A stretch of DNA of 6,955 nt from Acidobacteriaceae bacterium (GTDB taxonomy: Bacteria > Acidobacteriota > Terriglobia > Terriglobales > Acidobacteriaceae). The translations under genes were made by a program, and so were the position numbers. Of the stretch, positions 6,292-6,955 are shown one piece after another (the first letter of the stretch is position 1; every line of letters starts with the position of its first letter). The notes under the pieces were generated by a model. That model saw only the letters and a list, made by a program, of their open reading frames with translations. It had not been told where the DNA came from and ran no database searches. Location: the NCBI GenBank assembly GCA_027306745.1, contig DAHUZD010000030.1, positions 1 to 6,955 of the forward strand, in the 5' to 3' direction.

Positions 6292-6816
6292 ATGAAAAAA
6301 TTAACCAAGTGGATTTTCAGCGGGGTGCTGGCGCTCTGCGTTCTTGCGGCCCTGCCCGACTTTGCACAGTCAAAACATGCTGCGATTCTTACCCCGGAGG
6401 ATACGGCAAAGATCGCGCCGGCCACAGTCTTTTTCCGCGGCCAAAGCGCCCCTTTACAGTTGCGCAATACCTATGGAGTACGCACGGATTCGGGCGCTGT
6501 CGTGCTGATGGGGCTGGTCGATAGTTCCGGGTACTCATCGGGGGTTCAGCAAAAATATCAGGGCTACATTCTCACGGAGGTTCCGCTGGATTTTTCTGGC
6601 AAACATCTGCAGCCGGGTGCCTATGCGTTTGGCTTTGTGCAAGCCAATACTTTTACCGTGATGGATCTCGGCAATCATGATCTGTTTAGCACCTCTTGGA
6701 CAGCCGATGCCGCCATGCACCGCCCACGTCCATTGCAGGTTGTGCAAGGTGCGCAGACGCGAGCGTATGAACTTTGTTCGGGGCGCAAGTGTGTTGGCTT
6801 TACCGTGGGCAAATAA
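6292..6816 (+). CDS. Small exported protein of unknown function with a C-terminal CX4C pair
   Basis: The protein has 174 residues from ATG 6292 (175 from the adjacent ATG 6289). Residues 1-27 are a classic Sec signal peptide: KK near the start, the hydrophobic stretch IFSGVLALCVLAAL, then PDFAQS before the probable cleavage site. The mature part of about 147 residues looks like a compact beta-rich domain: FFRGQSAPLQLRNTYGVR (48-65), a short-strand block GAVVLMGLVDSSG (68-80), and LQPGAYAFGFVQANTFTVMDLG (106-127) followed by RPRPLQV (144-150). C162 and C167 (LCSGRKC) could form a disulfide outside the cytoplasm. The G-x-Y-x-FGF...VMD layout resembles small secreted proteins I associate with Acidobacteriota, from memory only. 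I cannot assign a function. It is divergent from the isomerase and followed 1 nt later by a lipoprotein gene, so the two are likely cotranscribed. Confidence 0.8.
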   Translation: MKKLTKWIFSGVLALCVLAALPDFAQSKHAAILTPEDTAKIAPATVFFRGQSAPLQLRNTYGVRTDSGAVVLMGLVDSSGYSSGVQQKYQGYILTEVPLDFSGKHLQPGAYAFGFVQANTFTVMDLGNHDLFSTSWTADAAMHRPRPLQVVQGAQTRAYELCSGRKCVGFTVGK

Positions 6817-6817
6817 G

Positions 6818-6955
6818 ATGCGGCCAGTGGATATCCGTTCAGGCGTGAGACCTCGGCGCATCGGCTCCAGACTGGCTGCCTTTGGCGTGGCTTGGTTGGT
6901 ACTGGGCTGGTTGATTCCCGTGGCTGCTTGCGGCTCCTCGGCTTCGTCCAGCACG
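6818..6955 (+). CDS. N-terminal part of a predicted lipoprotein (runs off right edge)
   Basis: The frame is open from ATG 6818 to the window end (46 codons). A basic N-region (RPRRIGSR, 11-18) is followed by the hydrophobic core LAAFGVAWLVLGWLIP and a lipobox, VAAC, with the lipidated Cys at position 38. The mature protein would start CGSSASSST, a Ser-rich tether typical of envelope lipoproteins. The start codon lies 1 nt after the TAA of the preceding gene and has no strong ribosome binding site of its own, so translation may be coupled. A GTG at codon 10 is an alternative start that would give a more usual signal-peptide length. The functional domain lies outside the window and cannot be named. 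Confidence 0.65.
   Translation, partial: MRPVDIRSGVRPRRIGSRLAAFGVAWLVLGWLIPVAACGSSASSST

Overview
The window is about 7 kb of high-GC, gene-dense bacterial DNA. I infer an Acidobacteriota (Terriglobia-like) source. The reasons are the secreted family GH42 glycosidase, the small exported protein with a 'PGAYAFGF...VMDLG' core that I associate from memory with that phylum, and the general codon and residue style. This is an inference, not a search result. There are no RNA genes, mobile elements, CRISPR arrays or prophage genes, and most of the window is ordinary chromosomal housekeeping and accessory metabolism.

Layout from left to right. (1) On the minus strand is purD (glycinamide ribonucleotide synthetase), followed 7 nt downstream by the first 32 codons of an unidentified gene that runs off the left edge. 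(2) Divergent from purD is mntH, an Nramp-type Mn/Fe importer on the plus strand. (3) Convergent with mntH, with 2 nt between the stop codons, is an exported GH42 beta-galactosidase on the minus strand. Upstream of it, in the same direction and 49 nt away, is a stand-alone GlmS-type sugar isomerase (two SIS domains, no glutaminase domain). These two probably form a short sugar-processing transcription unit. (4) Divergent from the isomerase, on the plus strand, is a small exported protein of unknown function, followed 1 nt later by the start of a predicted lipoprotein that runs off the right edge.

The most notable observation is that purD is interrupted by an in-frame TAG at codon 361. The remaining 64 codons downstream are intact, in frame and clearly PurD-like. 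A single AAG-to-TAG change would explain it. It could be a sequencing or assembly error, a very recent loss of function, or (least likely) readthrough. The second item is the divergent intergenic region at about 6147-6291. A perfect 12-bp palindrome lies between a candidate -35 and -10, which is a typical repressor-operator position. I found no convincing evidence of a wholly new multi-gene system.
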